From the NCBI GenBank assembly GCA_017481235.1, contig JAFUPL010000016.1, forward strand, positions 1 to 43,017: 43,017 nt of DNA, written 5' to 3'. The translations under genes and the position numbers were made by a program. Each line of letters begins with the position of its first letter. Position 1 is the stretch's first letter. The notes below the pieces were generated by a model. That model was given only the letters and a program-made list of their open reading frames with translations. It made no database searches and was not told where the DNA came from. Shown here piece by piece: positions 42,343 to 43,017 of the stretch. Source of the stretch: Clostridia bacterium (GTDB lineage: Bacteria > Bacillota > Clostridia > Christensenellales > UBA1242).

Positions 42343-42948
42343 CTAAACCTTTAATTCGTCTAAATCTAAATTTGTATTATTAATAAATTTTTTAATTTTT
42401 TTATATGTTTCAAGTTGTTCGCTAGATACTGCTTTTTGTTCTAGCATTGCTATATAATCTGAATATTCTTTAGGTTTATGAATTGCAAGATATTTAACCC
42501 ATTCTTTTGATAAATCTTTTTCCAATTGCTTATAAAGGTCGTCATATCCAAATATGTCGTCATTTGAATAAGTCCCCATTGATTTGTCAATTATTTTGTA
42601 AATGCTAAAATGAGTAAGAGTTTGTCTAACATATCTAACAAATGGATTATTAATTGCATATCCACCATGAAGATTATCAATATTATCTCCCCATTCATTA
42701 GGATTGCCAAGCAATATAAACTTATTATCAATGCTTTTTGCAAAATCAACACAATTAGCAAATATTAAATAGTTTGAGTGATTATTGTGAGCATAGTCTT
42801 GATACCAATTATAACCTTGCTCAGTTAAAAATTTATAAATGTCAGACACGTCTACAAACAAACCATTGTCTATTGTATATTGATATGCTTCTTTTCTTGC
42901 ATTTTCATCTTTAATTTGTTTAGAGATAAGATTTGTTGCTTTATCCAT
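42343..42948 (-). CDS. Hypothetical soluble protein (201 aa)
   Basis: Not recognised. The protein is rich in Tyr, Asn and Asp with no signal peptide or membrane segment. The central part (YLIFANCVDFAK, then ILLGNPNEWGDN) reads alpha/beta; the C-terminal third is charged and helical. AAGGAG precedes ATG 42948. It is the first gene of a two-gene operon with the membrane protein at 41770-42336. Confidence 0.78.
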   Translation of the reverse strand: MDKATNLISKQIKDENARKEAYQYTIDNGLFVDVSDIYKFLTEQGYNWYQDYAHNNHSNYLIFANCVDFAKSIDNKFILLGNPNEWGDNIDNLHGGYAINNPFVRYVRQTLTHFSIYKIIDKSMGTYSNDDIFGYDDLYKQLEKDLSKEWVKYLAIHKPKEYSDYIAMLEQKAVSSEQLETYKKIKKFINNTNLDLDELKV

Positions 42949-42968
42949 AATAGTTACTCCTTGGGTGT

Positions 42969-42996
42969 ATTATAACACAAATTTTAGATTTGTAAA
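42969..42996 (-). promoter_or_regulatory. Sigma-A promoter of the two-gene minus operon
   Basis: On the minus strand, TTTACA (42991-42996), 16 bases, then TATAAT (42969-42974), about 20 bases before the start codon. Confidence 0.75.
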
Positions 42997-43017
42997 TACC
43001 TAAACATTAAATTTAAA

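Overview
The window is AT-rich DNA that reads like an uncultured, spore-forming member of the Bacillota (Clostridia-like, possibly gut). The support is direct: a SpoIIE phosphatase, a complete gerA-gerB-gerC germinant-receptor operon with a sigma-G-like promoter, a T-box leader ahead of pheST, lipoprotein signals, strong AAGGAG-type ribosome sites, and a giant InlB-type repeat protein. No tRNA, rRNA, IS element, phage gene or CRISPR array was seen. TGA is used as a normal stop.

Layout. 1-14573: the 3' part of a giant secreted repeat protein (at least 4856 residues; its start lies left of the window). 14574-14795: a GC-richer, hairpin- and pseudoknot-rich stretch ending in a terminator, probably a noncoding RNA. 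14795-16031: a possible small protein and a hypothetical protein. 16092-19126: a CtpE/Exp7-like P-type cation ATPase divergent from a ferritin-like di-iron protein. 19351-24443: a PRC-barrel protein divergent from a 1398-residue lipoprotein with about nine FN3-like units and a transglutaminase-like domain lacking two catalytic residues. 24517-28404: the ger operon. 28492-29022: a GNAT acetyltransferase. 29037-32853: promoter, Phe T-box, pheS, pheT. 32987-33873: two tandem paralogous small proteins of unknown function. 33996-36299: spoIIE. 36388-38324 (minus): murB and a solute-binding-like protein. 38395-38679 (minus): small hypothetical. 38934-40748: uvrC. 40863-41747: GLUG-repeat lipoprotein. 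41770-42948 (minus): two-gene hypothetical operon.

The window mixes housekeeping genes (pheST, uvrC, murB), sporulation and germination genes (spoIIE, gerABC), and a large investment in surface proteins (giant repeat protein, FN3 lipoprotein, GLUG lipoprotein, solute-binding-like protein). Most genes are single or in short operons closed by clear hairpin terminators.

The best leads for something undescribed are: the structured RNA at 14574-14795; jelly-roll-like inserts nested inside InlB repeats, plus a second-order 2.14-kb duplication in the giant gene; the pseudo-transglutaminase lipoprotein; a terminator-shaped hairpin inside the first codons of gerA, whose promoter predicts a leaderless message; a GerC with no lipobox; and the tandem small-protein pair. 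No wholly new multi-gene system could be demonstrated from sequence alone.
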